Part shown: one piece after another, positions 37,346-47,398 of the stretch
Layout of the letters: every line of letters starts with the position of its first letter
Position numbering within the stretch: position 1 is the first letter of the stretch
Assembly (NCBI RefSeq): GCF_000001735.4
Contig: NC_003074.8
Location: 18,979,261 to 19,043,260, forward strand
Length of the DNA stretch: 64,000 nt
Direction of reading: 5' to 3'
Source of the DNA: Arabidopsis thaliana
Taxonomy: Eukaryota > Streptophyta > Magnoliopsida > Brassicales > Brassicaceae
Notes under the pieces: generated by a model
What the model was told of the DNA's origin: nothing
Database searches by the model: none
Seen by the model: only the letters and a program-made list of their open reading frames with translations
Position numbers and translations under genes: made by a program

Positions 37346-38287
37346 CTAGTAGTCTGCCTTGGCTGCTAATGTGGCAGCTGCACCTCTACGACGACCAGTT
37401 CTCCTTGCAGCAATTTGACCAACCTTAGCACCAGCAGATTTATCACGCCTGACCGTACTGGCGTGACCAATGTGCTGGTGGTTTCCTCCTCCGTGGGGAT
37501 GTTCCACTGGGTTCATCGCAACACCACGTACAACAGGCCAACAGTTCCTCTTCGCTTTGTACTTGTGGTATGCATTTCCAGCCTTGAGAAGTGGCTTCTC
37601 TGTTCTTCCTCCACCTGCAACTTGCCCAATCATGGCTCTGCACGCACTTGGCAAAATCTTCTTCGATCCAGAAGGAAGCTTAACCCTTTTTATGGTACAA
37701 CAAACAGATCAATCTTGTAAATTGCTATTCAAGTCAAGTAAGACAATGATGTTCCAGTAATATACTTAGGTTTACGCATAAGATAACAACAGCACGCAAC
37801 ATGAAGATATAATTATATACTAATAATTGGTTTCCCGAAATTACCTAGTGGTGTTGCTTTCAGGATTGTGAGCAATTACGATGGCGTAATCACCAGAAGC
37901 CCTAGCGAGAGCACCACGGTCACCGACATGGAGCTCAACGTTACAGATAACAGCTCCCTCAGGGATTGATCCAAGGGGAAGAACGTTACCGACCATAAGA
38001 TTAGCCTTCTTACCACAGTAGAGGTATTGTCCGGTGTACATACCTTCGGCGGCTACGAACAGTTCCTTCTGCTTCATGTAGCGGAAAGGATGACGGAACG
38101 CGACACGAGCGAGAGGAGCACCACGGCCTGGGTCGTGGATGATTTCGGTCACCAATCCTTTGAGGTAACCGTTTCGCTCTCCGTAATCGAGGCTCCGGAA
38201 CTTAGCTGGACCCTTGCGGTGGTGGGTGTGGGACTTGAAAACGGAACCAGCCGCACCTTTACGCTGTGCCCTAATCACACGACCCAT
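37346..38287 (-). CDS. RPL8B: Cytosolic 60S ribosomal protein L8 (uL2), 2 exons, 260 aa
   Basis: Minus-strand exons 37845-38287 and 37346-37685 join (AG|G, Arg) to 783 nt, 260 aa. The uL2 family protein sits near the peptidyl-transferase centre and binds 23S/28S rRNA. Visible blocks: N-terminal [40 protein letters not shown], the KOW-like [36 protein letters not shown], and the uL2 signature [20 protein letters not shown] containing the universally conserved His. The C-terminus is basic. The single intron (37686-37844) has an A-rich, poorly pyrimidine-rich acceptor (ATAAAAAG), which is unusual, but no other join keeps the family sequence. Confidence 0.97.
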
Positions 38288-38348
38288 TTCTTTACCGCCA
38301 CGTAATATTCATCTTCTTCTTGGTTGCATCCCTTATTTATAAGCACAA

Positions 38349-38357
38349 AAACCCTAA
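38349..38357 (-). promoter_or_regulatory. Telo-box (AAACCCTAA)
   Basis: AAACCCTAA lies about 60 bases upstream of the RPL8 ATG. Telo-boxes close to the transcription start are a known hallmark of plant ribosomal-protein genes and usually act with site II elements, which are present further upstream here. Confidence 0.75.
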
Positions 38358-38446
38358 AATGTTTTGTCAAAGAACAGAAACCCTACCTAATTCATAGTCG
38401 TCGGCTTATGGGGCCTTCATGTAACCTTCTTTGTAAATAGACTGCA

Positions 38447-38484
38447 GGCCCAGTTATGTTAGAAATACTGGCCCAGTTATGTTA
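38447..38484 (-). promoter_or_regulatory. Duplicated site II (TGGGCC) elements upstream of RPL8
   Basis: The 15-mer GGCCCAGTTATGTTA occurs twice, at 38447-38461 and 38470-38484. Each copy contains GGCCCA, that is TGGGCC on the gene's strand. TGGGCY site II motifs are bound by TCP factors and drive ribosomal-protein and proliferation genes. Confidence 0.7.
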
Positions 38485-39592
38485 ACCCAATGTTATGTAA
38501 AAGTTTTACTTTTTATTATTGTGTCAAAAATTCAGATTATTCTATACTTATATTTGCATTTTAATTACGGGTATGTATAACAACTAAAATAAAAAGAGAC
38601 AGATTCTTTAATAGAAACGTAAATTGTATGCTGTCAAAATCTCATATATCTTAGAAAGTGGACCTCTTTATACGTTACGTTACAAATTATATATTTTGCT
38701 GACAAGTGACAGCCGATGCAAAATTGTTGAACTACATTGTTATTCCAATTCTATACAACCAATTTAAGAAATCAAAAAATATATTTCGATTGTATGTACA
38801 GTTTAGAGGGCTATACTTTTGCTTTGTGTTTATCACCGGTATAGAAGTACCGGACTATCAAAGCCATTATAATAAATGATCAACTTGCATGCTGCTGCCT
38901 GCAATATAAGCATGAATAATGCGTTCATTATTTTTTATGTTTAAAAAGAATGAGTTAGCTGTTTAATCATATGACAAAAACCAAAAACAAAAGAGTCCAG
39001 ACAGAATAAAATCTTTGATAGAAAACAAATAGTCATGTAGTTGGACTTATGTGGCGGCGGAGGAAGTCCATTTTCATGCTTATCCGTCACACCTGCGCAT
39101 TTACCTGCTTTGTGTTTACTACACTGTAAGATGATCAGAATTTGATCTCATCTCCTACTAGTTTGTATCGTGATTATGTTTTTCTCAGCATATATAAAAA
39201 CAAGTTCAAAACTAAAAGTATAGTATTTAAACTTTGACATTCAGATATTGAAGGCGCCATGATTATACGACTCCTAATATTATCATTTCATGTATCATAA
39301 GTACTGGTTAACGATAATTAAGATGTTAAATATTGATATTTTGATATTGAAGGCGCCATGATTATACGACTCATTAACATTATCATAATTATATGCTAAT
39401 TAATATGCTGTATCGATGATTTTAGATATTAGATCATCAGTTAGTGTATATTATATGTAGAGATAGACAGACACACATGCATGTGAAGAAACGTGGAACA
39501 CAATTGAAGAAAGGCCATGAAAAACAAAAGTTGTACATATATTCCTCTTATCATCATGTGAGGAAGCCTCAAAAATATAACTACGATCCTAG
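38485..39592. other. Intergenic region between RPL8 and SAUR
   Basis: AT-rich; it contains two copies of a 30-bp direct repeat (separate entry). No coding signal. Confidence 0.5.
39244..39372. repeat. 30-bp direct repeat, two identical copies
   Basis: A 30-base unit starting GATATTGAAGGCGCCATGAT and ending TATACGACTC occurs at 39244-39273 and again at 39343-39372, 99 bases apart, without mismatch. It includes the palindrome GGCGCC in otherwise AT-rich DNA and lies about 220-350 bases beyond the 3' end of the SAUR gene. Confidence 0.9.
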
Positions 39593-39913
39593 CTAGTAAG
39601 ATGTGATTGAGTCTAAGAGAGTGAGAAAGGTGTTTTGGTCACAAGGAATGGTGAGGCCGCTCTCTTGCCTAAACCCAAACTCTTCCTCCGATTTTTGCAG
39701 CATCATCTTGAAGGTTGGATGGTTGAGGGATGTGATTGGGATGACGTGGCGGTCTCTGAAGTGGCCCACGTAGACAGCGAAATAGCCCTTCTTGGGCACG
39801 TCTTCTTCGTTGCTCTTCTTCACGAAGCTTGAACATCTCTTCATCAGCATCTGCTTTAGTGACGATGCTCCTCGTCTTTCTCTTTGAGTCTTACTTGCTT
39901 CCTTTATCTCCAT
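39593..39913 (-). CDS. SAUR18: SAUR-family small auxin-up RNA protein, 106 aa
   Basis: Intronless minus-strand gene, ATG 39913, stop 39593. The basic N-terminus (KTQRERRGASSLKQMLMKRC) is followed by the SAUR core: VPKKGYFAVYVG, RHVIPITSLNHPTFKMMLQK, SEEEFGF and LTIPCDQNTFLTLL. The order and length are normal for the family. SAUR proteins are auxin-induced; the best studied inhibit PP2C.D phosphatases to raise plasma-membrane proton-ATPase activity and cell expansion. No signal peptide. The numbering is from memory of the locus order. Confidence 0.93.
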   Translation of the reverse strand: MEIKEASKTQRERRGASSLKQMLMKRCSSFVKKSNEEDVPKKGYFAVYVGHFRDRHVIPITSLNHPTFKMMLQKSEEEFGFRQESGLTIPCDQNTFLTLLDSITSY

Positions 39914-41309
39914 TATGTATATTTATGTACTCTTATATACAGGTGAATGGGTATGGTGTCAATATGTTTTTGTTTATTTTGACTCCGATGGAGAGATATA
40001 TATACAGATCGAGCAAGTGATGACTGAATAATCATGTCTTTGGAATTAGGAATATTATTTATTTTGTTAAAAATAATGATGGATTAAATTGGTCTGACAC
40101 TAAACAATATCAGATCTATTTATCTATTTTGAATCTAATTAATTAAGCTTGATGTCATCATATTCATTTTTTGTATCATATATACTAGTTGCTTGACATG
40201 GCAACCACGTCAAACCGAGACAACAATCCCTCATAAATCTGTCTGAAAAAGTCCTTTTCCGAGGGTTTTACCAACAGACATCGCCTGAGAAAATACGATG
40301 TTTTCTTATAGTATTATACTAGTTAACAGAATTTTAATTTATTTGGAAATTTGTTAGAATTTGAGATGTTTCCTTGTAGTTTTAGTGTTATACAAATATT
40401 TTGGTTATATATTAATTACTTTATTTCAAATTAATAGGACATATATTAGTGAAGCCATTTGGTTTAGTGGCTAGTAAATTATTAAGTGGTTTTACATCAT
40501 ATATTAATTATGTTCGATTAATTCTAGAAAATGTGAAAGAATAGTAATAATGGAGACACTGTTATCAGAAATTTATAGCATAGTGCATGTAAAGTCGTTT
40601 CTCGTGATTTCGTATGTTAAAAATAATTTTGTTATATGTAAACGTGGTCTACCTAGCTAGAACTATCTATCGTAAATTTCTGTTAGTCGTGGAATCGTTC
40701 GTAAAAAACATTGTCATGGTCGTAAGATTTTTAAAAGAAAAAGAAAACACATACGAGGTCATAATTTCACTACGTGTTAATCCGAGGTGACATGCATACA
40801 GCTTTATATAATAAAACTGGTGCGTAGCTTAAAATGGTTTCAATAATAAATTATTACATGAGTGGGCCTGGCCAACCAAGGAAGTAAGAACAAACGACGG
40901 CGCGACCGGTCACCAGTCAGACTATAAGAAACCGGGCTGTCAAAATCGTTGTGACTCAATTTTTGTTTCCAAAAGAAAAGAAAAAGGTCTAATCACGTGG
41001 ATCAAACTTGTCGTCCCTTTGATCAAGTCAATGCTCTTTCTTCATATCTCACAATTGAATAGTCTCAAGACGTCTACGCCACATAACCATTTTTCTCGTT
41101 ATCTCGACATCAAAATTTAATAAAACAACCGATTGATAGGATCATCAATTCATCATGTTAAAAGTGTCAAATGAGCTAATCCGTTTTATGTAATTATCTA
41201 TTTTAGTGCGAAACAGTTTACGATCAATTTACAAATTTTCGGATTTACAGTATAGTTAAAATAGCTATAAATTATCTACAACTCATAAAACCTTCTATAT
41301 ATTTCTAAA
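39914..41309. other. Intergenic region beside the SAUR gene
   Basis: This holds the SAUR promoter and about 1.2 kb of AT-rich DNA. No gene or clear repeat identified. A TATATA stretch lies at 39996-40005, about 85 bases upstream of the SAUR ATG. Confidence 0.45.
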
Positions 41310-41663
41310 CTAGAAGAAGGCTCGCCCGTAAGGCGGAGTTTGTTTTTTAAATAAATTTTGTATTCATTATTTTAATTATTTAATTGTGTTATCGATAAAT
41401 TTTAAGTATATAAAGTGATTGTTTTATTGTGTTTTGTTTTCAAATTTTTAACTTGATTAATGTATTACATGAGTTTGTTCTTTATATTAAATAATTTATA
41501 TTTTATCCAAGATTATATAACTTTATAACAAACTACAGATATACATTTTAAAACTAACTATTAGAAAAATACAATGTCTTATTAAATAAAACTAACTAAT
41601 AGAAAAATACATTATTTTACTAAATATGGTAAAGTAGCACTTTTTTAATTGGTTAGTAGGAGA
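41310..41663 (-). mobile_element. Non-autonomous Helitron-like element (ATREP-type), probable
   Basis: Read on the minus strand, the right end is CTCCGCCTTACGGGCGAG (a GC-rich hairpin with one bulge, 41338-41321), then seven bases, then CTAG (41313-41310) followed by T. This is the layout of a Helitron 3' end (hairpin, CTRR, T target). The opposite end, near 41663, reads TCTCCTACTAACCAATTAAA on the minus strand, similar to the TC-starting ATREP 5' end, although the expected A before it is not seen. There is no coding capacity. It contains a 38-bp tandem repeat at 41550-41625. Confidence 0.45.
41550..41625. repeat. 38-bp tandem repeat, two copies
   Basis: 41550-41587 and 41588-41625 share AAAACTAACT(A)TAGAAAAATACA-type sequence with a few differences. 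The repeat lies inside the Helitron-like element. Confidence 0.75.
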
Positions 41664-41776
41664 GACCATTTTTATTTGTATATACTGTAAATCTTGTTTA
41701 TTTCCATCTAAAATATTATCCTTTTTGTTGTTTATAATAGTTTTTTGCTCTCTGCGTAGCATTAAGTGGTAGAGAG

Positions 41777-41941
41777 GTGAATAAGACTAGAAGAACGGTC
41801 AATGGTGTCGATCACAAAGATTTCTTTCGCGATGGAAAAGTTGGTGACTGGAAGAATCATCTGAGTGTGACTCTTGAAACGGAGAACAAAATTGATATGA
41901 CCATCAAGGAGAAATTTCAAGGGTCAGGAACTCAGGATTGA
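41777..41941 (+). pseudogene. Cytosolic sulfotransferase (SOT) C-terminal fragment
   Basis: The frame reads VNKTRRTVNGVDHKDFFRDG, then KVGDWKNHLSVTLETENKID and MTIKEKFQGSGTQD to a TGA at 41939-41941. This is the C-terminal block of plant PAPS-dependent sulfotransferases: FFRKG-x-VGDWKN, the PAPS-binding and dimerisation KxxxTVxxxE-like area, and a final EKFxGSG. Arg-Lys-Gly of the conserved RKGxxGDWKN has become RDGKVGDW. The upstream P-loop (TYPKSGTTW-type) is absent, so only the last 54 codons remain. It adjoins the Helitron-like element, which may have helped place or truncate it. Confidence 0.7.
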
Positions 41942-42682
41942 AATTTTGAGTTAAATATGTATGTTGGTTTGTGTGCTTTCTTTCATGCTTTGAAATAAAT
42001 GTACCTTTCGTTGTGCCGTTGTTATGTTCCTATTATTAATGGTTCTAGTTTGAATCGAGTGAGTGTCATTGGGGGGTTTTGTTTCAAACGGTTACTTTGA
42101 CTATAATATTTGTATCAAACTGTTCGGAATATTTGGATAGAAACATTTATTAGGATCCGTTCGGGTTTAATAACTAATCGATTCGGTTTCAGAATCGGAC
42201 ACTTTTTATTTGGTTCCGGTTCGGTTTCCAGGTTTTGCATTTTATGCGCAAACCTAGTAGGAGTAGTGGTCCACGCAAGAAGAGAAGAGGGAAGGTGTTC
42301 GAGTCATTTCACATATTAATTAATGGCTCTTACTCTTACTCTTAGTATCTATCTCTTTTTGTCATTCTTCTTCTAGTCGTCTCCTTAATAGTATTGGTTA
42401 AAATATTTGTTTTGATTATAAGTAAATTTGAACTAGTTAACATATAATCATCATGCAATATATATTGCTTGTATTTCACAAACTCTCGTTTTCTGTATAT
42501 AATCAAAATTTAATAGTTTATCCAAACAAGACTTTGTGATAAGCACTTGTTTAGTAATTTGTAACAAGATCTAATTTGAATGAATCTCCGTATTAAGAAC
42601 AATTAATTCAGGGATATTATTTCTTAACTTGTAAGGCACGCATGAGTACTGAACACGAGATGAGGATCTCTAAAGTGGTGGT
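41942..42682. other. Intergenic region
   Basis: Between the sulfotransferase fragment and the 3' end of the WEB-like gene. AT-rich, with no supported coding region. A short (TTACTC)-like run lies at about 42326-42343. Confidence 0.4.
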
Positions 42683-43352
42683 TTAACTAGACCGGTTTCT
42701 TGCAAAGAGCCAAGCAGCCAATGGAACCAATGGCTTCATCTTCTTCGTCTGCTTCTTAACCATAACTTGGTTCTTCTCCTCTTTGCCCACAATGACCTTC
42801 GTTAACAATGGTGGGTTAGCAAACTTCACCGAACGCCTCTTCTCTAGACGATCACCATACACTTCATTTCGATCAAACCGGTTCATCTTGATCTCGGTTA
42901 TGTTGTCCGGTTCGTTAACCGTGGATTCCTCTATAAACTTGAGGTCATCTTCGACTTGAGGGTGTTCTGGGAAATTTCTGAGTGAGTGATTAAGCTTTTC
43001 TTTAGTGGTTTCAAGCTCTTGTGTAAGGCTTTCGATAAGCTGAGACAAAACCTTGTTCTCTTCCTCAGCTTTCTTCAGATTCTCCTTTGCTTCAACCAGC
43101 TCATCTTGAATGCTTTTGCAACTGCTTCTCTAATCACACGGTCCAAAATCATTGCAAGAAAGTTAATATATAGTTCATATATACACATATGTTACGATTG
43201 ATATATGCATTTGATATATATATATATATATAAACAACCTCTACGGACTTGCTGATGTAATTATCTCCGAGAAGAATTCTCTCGCCGAAAAGAGTAACAG
43301 CCTCTTTAACAGAACGGAAAGGAGCTCCGGTTTCGATCTCGGCCCGAACCAT
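42683..43352 (-). CDS. WEB family/DUF827 coiled-coil protein, short, 2 exons, 186 aa
   Basis: Minus-strand exons 43239-43352 (38 codons) and 42683-43129 (149 codons including stop) are both in phase 0, giving 186 aa. The start is ATG 43352 ([20 protein letters not shown]). The motif [16 protein letters not shown] is the N-terminal signature of the WEB1/PMI2/DUF827 family, whose longer members govern light-driven chloroplast movement. A coiled coil follows ([40 protein letters not shown]), then a low-complexity part and a basic tail. At 186 aa it is much shorter than the long family members. The intron contains a (TA)n run. The exon 1 donor (GTTGTT) is weak but the only one that keeps the frame. 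Confidence 0.88.
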
Positions 43353-44078
43353 GATCAAGAGATGTTTGTTGCTTTAGTTATATGAGTTGGTCCATGTCAT
43401 GACGAACCCTCAGCTTTTTATAAAGAAAGAACACATATGTTTCATGAAAGATTGCAACTGTTGGTTGTTGTCACTTAAACGGATGGTGACTAGATTACTG
43501 ACTAAGATGAAACTAACCACGTTATGATGATTAAATCAATTTCAACATATACATTGCTTAGATTTTTTTGCTATTTTTTAAACAAACTTCATTTTCATAT
43601 AAATAAAACATTTATAAATTGGTCTTACAAAACTAATAGTATAAATCATAATCAAGAAGATCTAGTTCCATAGTTGATACATTACTATGTGATGGTTCCA
43701 CCATATTATATAATCATTTATTTTAAAATGTAACACATTGCCGACGGAAAATTCCACTAAATGACAAAAATGATGAGAAGTTGTTAAGTTTTTCGTGGTG
43801 CTTGTTTTTTAGTATTGCAAAATTAGAATTTAGGAACAAGATATAGTTGAAAATGTCTTGGCGTTTACTTCACACTAAAGAACAAGTTTGGGTAAATATA
43901 GAACAAGTAGAAAGGTTCGTTGGAACGTCCTTTTGTTTTCTCATGTGTTCTGTTAGTTTTACCACCAAATTTTATTAGACAACGACCTCTCTCCTATTTA
44001 AATGGGCCTTTTTAGGCCTGAAAAACACAGATCACTATCTCGTGACCAATATTACAAAGCAAAGCCCAATAAAGATTC
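43353..44078. other. Intergenic region
   Basis: This lies upstream of the WEB-like gene and downstream of the next leftward gene. AT-rich, without supported features. A TATAAAGA box for the WEB-like gene is likely at about 43416-43423 (read on the minus strand). Confidence 0.35.
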
Positions 44079-45025
44079 TTATTCTTCTTGAGTAGCAAAC
44101 CTAAAATGCTTTCCTCTCGGAGTTGGAATCCCTTTCAAATGCAACACTTCTTTAGCCTCTACGATCTCATCGTCTTCACTGTTGTAAAGAAATCTGTTAT
44201 GTTTCCCTGCAAATTCAGCTTGATTCGTCTCTACATTCATCTTCTTCATTCCTTCACACAACCCATCAACCTCCTCTTCTTCTTCTTCTTCTTCTTCTTC
44301 TTCCTCATAAAGCTGACTTGTCGGTGAAGTCAAACAGTAAAGAACGAGTTATGCTCATACTCTTGTCTTCTTTCTCTTCAGATATCTGAGAGGTTCTCAA
44401 GTTTCCAGCAACAATCGGAGATGCGATCTTAATCTTGACATCATCATCTGAAAAGTTTGGAAATTGGGGAGTATTTGCTGGAGTTGGAGCGAGAAGTCTC
44501 ATTGGAGAAGTGACCAGATGGATAAAAGGACGAGTCTTTATTGAATGGATAAGCTCTGTTCCTTCTTCAACCTTGTGTAAAAGGGTTTTGACTTGTCCTC
44601 TCAAAAGGGCTTCACCAGATCCAGGCGTGATCTTGATTCTGCTGCTTTTTCTCTTAACCATGAACCCTGAAGGAGGTGTCTGCATCGTTAGACCCACGAT
44701 CGGTGAGTCGTTGGTTATGTCGATTAGTGCAGACCTGTCTTCTTCTTTTCTTTGGTCGATGCTCGAATCCTCTGTTTTGTCTGAGCCAAAAAGCAAAGAA
44801 AAGGATTAGGTTCAGAAAGATCGAGTCTATCTATGTTACTTATAAATAACTAATTACTCTGCAGATGCTTTAAGGCTAAAGAAACTACAAGAACCTAAAA
44901 AAGAAGATGGGAAAGACAAACATACTTGATGATGAAAAGGGAACTTTGAAGTCAGAATCAGAGTCGTTGATTGCAGAGATAGCCTGTGATCTAGTGACCC
45001 TTTTGGCTGATGATGGAGTCTCCAT
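44079..45025 (-). CDS. Unrecognised plant protein with acidic tail; frame changes near the 3' end
   Basis: Exon 1 is 44926-45025 (ATG 45025; METPSSAKRVTRSQAISAIN). A GTATGT donor and a TTTGGCTCAG acceptor lead to exon 2 from 44780. Exon 2 reads ALIDITNDSPIVGLTMQTPP, a basic patch RKSSRIKITPGSGEALLRGQ, then VKTLLHKVEEGTELIHSIKT and SPMRLLAPTPANTPQFP, to a TGA at 44307-44305 (191 aa). Coding-like sequence then goes on in the next frame: SQLYEEEEEEEEE, VETNQAEFAGKHNRFLYNSE, DDEIVEAKEVLHLKGIPTP and a stop at 44079. Losing one base near 44315 would join the two. No GT-AG intron of normal length does so. Repeated TP and SP sites suggest a phosphorylated, probably nuclear protein. I do not recognise a function. 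Confidence 0.7.
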
Positions 45026-46148
45026 TTGAATTTCGAGTTCTTGTAAACAACAACGAAAACTGAACTGAAAGAGAATTTGGGAAAAAACAAAGTGTGAATG
45101 AAGCTCGTTTAGGTCGCAGTCTTATAACGTTTTATAACTAAACTAGCCGTTGTGGCTCCTCTCTTGCAAAGTGGAAGATGAGCCGTTGCCGTTACCGTTC
45201 CGTTAGTAAACCCACGAATTATTTTTCTTCCAAAACTAGCCGTTGGATCCGTTCTCTCATGGAAAAAGTAGACGTCTTTGTTCTGTATGGGCCTTTGACT
45301 AACTAAATGGCCCAGCCCGTTCATAACATTAATCATTTAAAAAATCACATTGATGGTATAACACTAATTTTTTTTTTCACAGGTGTATAACCAACTAATA
45401 TAAATATGCACATTCACTTAAAATTAACTAATATCATAAAGAGTATTATGGCGTCTGTTTTATTGTTTATCCATAACTACATCAATCAAATCCAAGTTGA
45501 TATACTAGTTAGAACCTAATACTTTACAAATCCGATCATTAATTTATCTTGTCTGCTTAAGATTTTTTTTTTGTGAATAAGGTTTAATTATCTCATCAAT
45601 ACGATTTAGTAAAAAGTCTGTGCAAAAATTAATGACGATTGGGATTTTTGTAACGCAAGCCCGTACCAGAACATGTCTCCGCCACGTGATTTCTCCACAG
45701 ACCACAAGCATTTTTAAGACGTGGCTTTCTATCAACCGTTAAAAACGTAAATCATATTAACCATGTGTCTACTACCTACGGTGTAAACGAAACTGTATAA
45801 CGTCCCTATCATATAATAGTAATGTGATACGTTGGAATGTAGCCAAAAAGCATAAAAAATAAATAGATAATTAAGTTTATAATGTTTTCCTACAAAATAT
45901 TATTATACCGTATGTATTTTTTATTTTATTTTCTGAAGTTAAAAACAGATGTAGTTAGTTGAGTAAATTGTGTTCTAGAAAGAGAAGAGAGAGCAGTAGT
46001 ACCGTGGTAGGTAGCTAGCGACCTCTTCGTTCGTCAGTCATCACAAGCTTTGAAAGATTTTCAGCTACCACTCTCTCCTTTATATATTCATTACACATCT
46101 CTTCTTTCTATATCTCTCTTAATTTAGTCTTTTGTCTTCGTAATTACA
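45026..46148. other. Divergent intergenic region containing the F3H promoter
   Basis: The left end is the 5' flank of the leftward gene (minus-strand open frames at 45109-45336 and 45544-45735 are not convincing). The right 500 bases form the F3H promoter, described separately. Confidence 0.5.
45683..46090 (+). promoter_or_regulatory. F3H promoter: ACGT, MYB-type and TATA elements
   Basis: Upstream of F3H there is a G-box CACGTG at 45683-45688, an ACCTAC motif at about 45774-45779, and GGTAGGT (reverse of ACCTACC, the MYB recognition element of flavonol genes) at 46006-46012. TATATATT at about 46081-46088 lies 60 bases before the ATG. The paired ACGT and MRE elements are the known light and MYB11/12/111 response unit of Arabidopsis early flavonoid genes. 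Confidence 0.65.
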
Positions 46149-47398
46149 ATGGCTCCAGGAACTTTGACTGAGCTAGCCGGAGAGTCTAAGCTCAACTCTA
46201 AATTTGTCAGGGACGAAGATGAACGGCCCAAAGTCGCTTACAATGTGTTTAGCGACGAAATCCCGGTGATCTCTCTCGCCGGTATCGATGACGTCGATGG
46301 AAAAAGAGGAGAGATCTGCCGTCAGATCGTTGAGGCTTGTGAGAATTGGGGCATCTTCCAAGTGGTCGATCACGGCGTCGATACTAACTTAGTGGCGGAT
46401 ATGACTCGTCTCGCTCGTGACTTCTTTGCTTTACCTCCGGAAGACAAGCTCCGTTTCGACATGTCCGGTGGTAAAAAAGGAGGATTCATCGTCTCTAGTC
46501 ACCTCCAGGTAAAAGCCACACCACAATCTTCTAGGTTAAATACGTAATTATGTTTTAATCTTGCCGTTAAAGACATAATAATTATACTATAAATACAGGG
46601 AGAGGCTGTGCAAGATTGGAGAGAGATTGTAACGTATTTCTCGTACCCGGTGAGAAACAGAGACTACTCACGGTGGCCAGATAAGCCGGAAGGTTGGGTG
46701 AAAGTGACGGAGGAGTATAGTGAGAGGCTTATGAGTTTGGCTTGTAAGCTTCTTGAGGTTTTGTCTGAAGCTATGGGTCTTGAGAAAGAGTCTCTTACCA
46801 ATGCATGCGTCGATATGGACCAAAAGATTGTTGTTAATTATTACCCAAAATGCCCTCAGCCTGATCTCACCCTCGGACTCAAGCGTCACACTGACCCTGG
46901 AACCATTACCTTGCTGCTACAAGACCAAGTCGGTGGATTACAAGCCACACGTGACAATGGCAAGACATGGATTACGGTTCAGCCTGTTGAAGGAGCGTTT
47001 GTCGTCAATCTCGGCGACCACGGCCATGTTAGTACTCTATCCATTTATTGGCTTTTTTGTTTCTCTGTTTTTGGTTTTGACTTGGTCAATCTTGATTTGT
47101 CTTGATGAAGTTTTTGAGCAATGGGAGGTTCAAGAATGCTGATCATCAGGCCGTGGTGAACTCTAACTCGAGCAGATTATCCATAGCCACGTTCCAGAAC
47201 CCCGCGCCGGATGCCACAGTGTATCCACTGAAAGTAAGAGAAGGAGAGAAGGCAATATTGGAGGAGCCAATCACGTTTGCCGAGATGTATAAGAGAAAGA
47301 TGGGAAGAGATTTGGAGCTTGCTCGCCTCAAGAAGCTGGCTAAAGAGGAGCGTGACCACAAAGAAGTTGACAAGCCTGTCGACCAAATCTTCGCTTAG
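46149..47398 (+). CDS. F3H: Flavanone 3-hydroxylase (naringenin 3-dioxygenase), 3 exons, 358 aa
   Basis: Exons 46149-46508, 46599-47027 and 47111-47398 (120, 143 and 95 codons plus stop) give 358 aa, the known length of TT6/F3H. The enzyme is a cytosolic Fe(II)/2-oxoglutarate dioxygenase that converts flavanones to dihydroflavonols, upstream of flavonols, anthocyanins and tannins. The DIOX_N domain spans about residues 37-140 ([23 protein letters not shown]). The catalytic core has [13 protein letters not shown] with iron ligands His217 and Asp219, distal His275 (NADHQAVV), and the 2-oxoglutarate-binding Arg285-x-Ser287 ([10 protein letters not shown]). All are present. The C-terminus ends in an Ala-rich charged tail ([12 protein letters not shown]). 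The exon 2 donor is GTTAGT after the GDHGH motif. Confidence 0.98.

Noticed and set aside
38447-39372. Repeated units near RPL8 and SAUR as a possible CRISPR-like or satellite array
   Set aside because: Only two copies of each unit, unrelated to each other, in a plant chromosome; simple local duplications.
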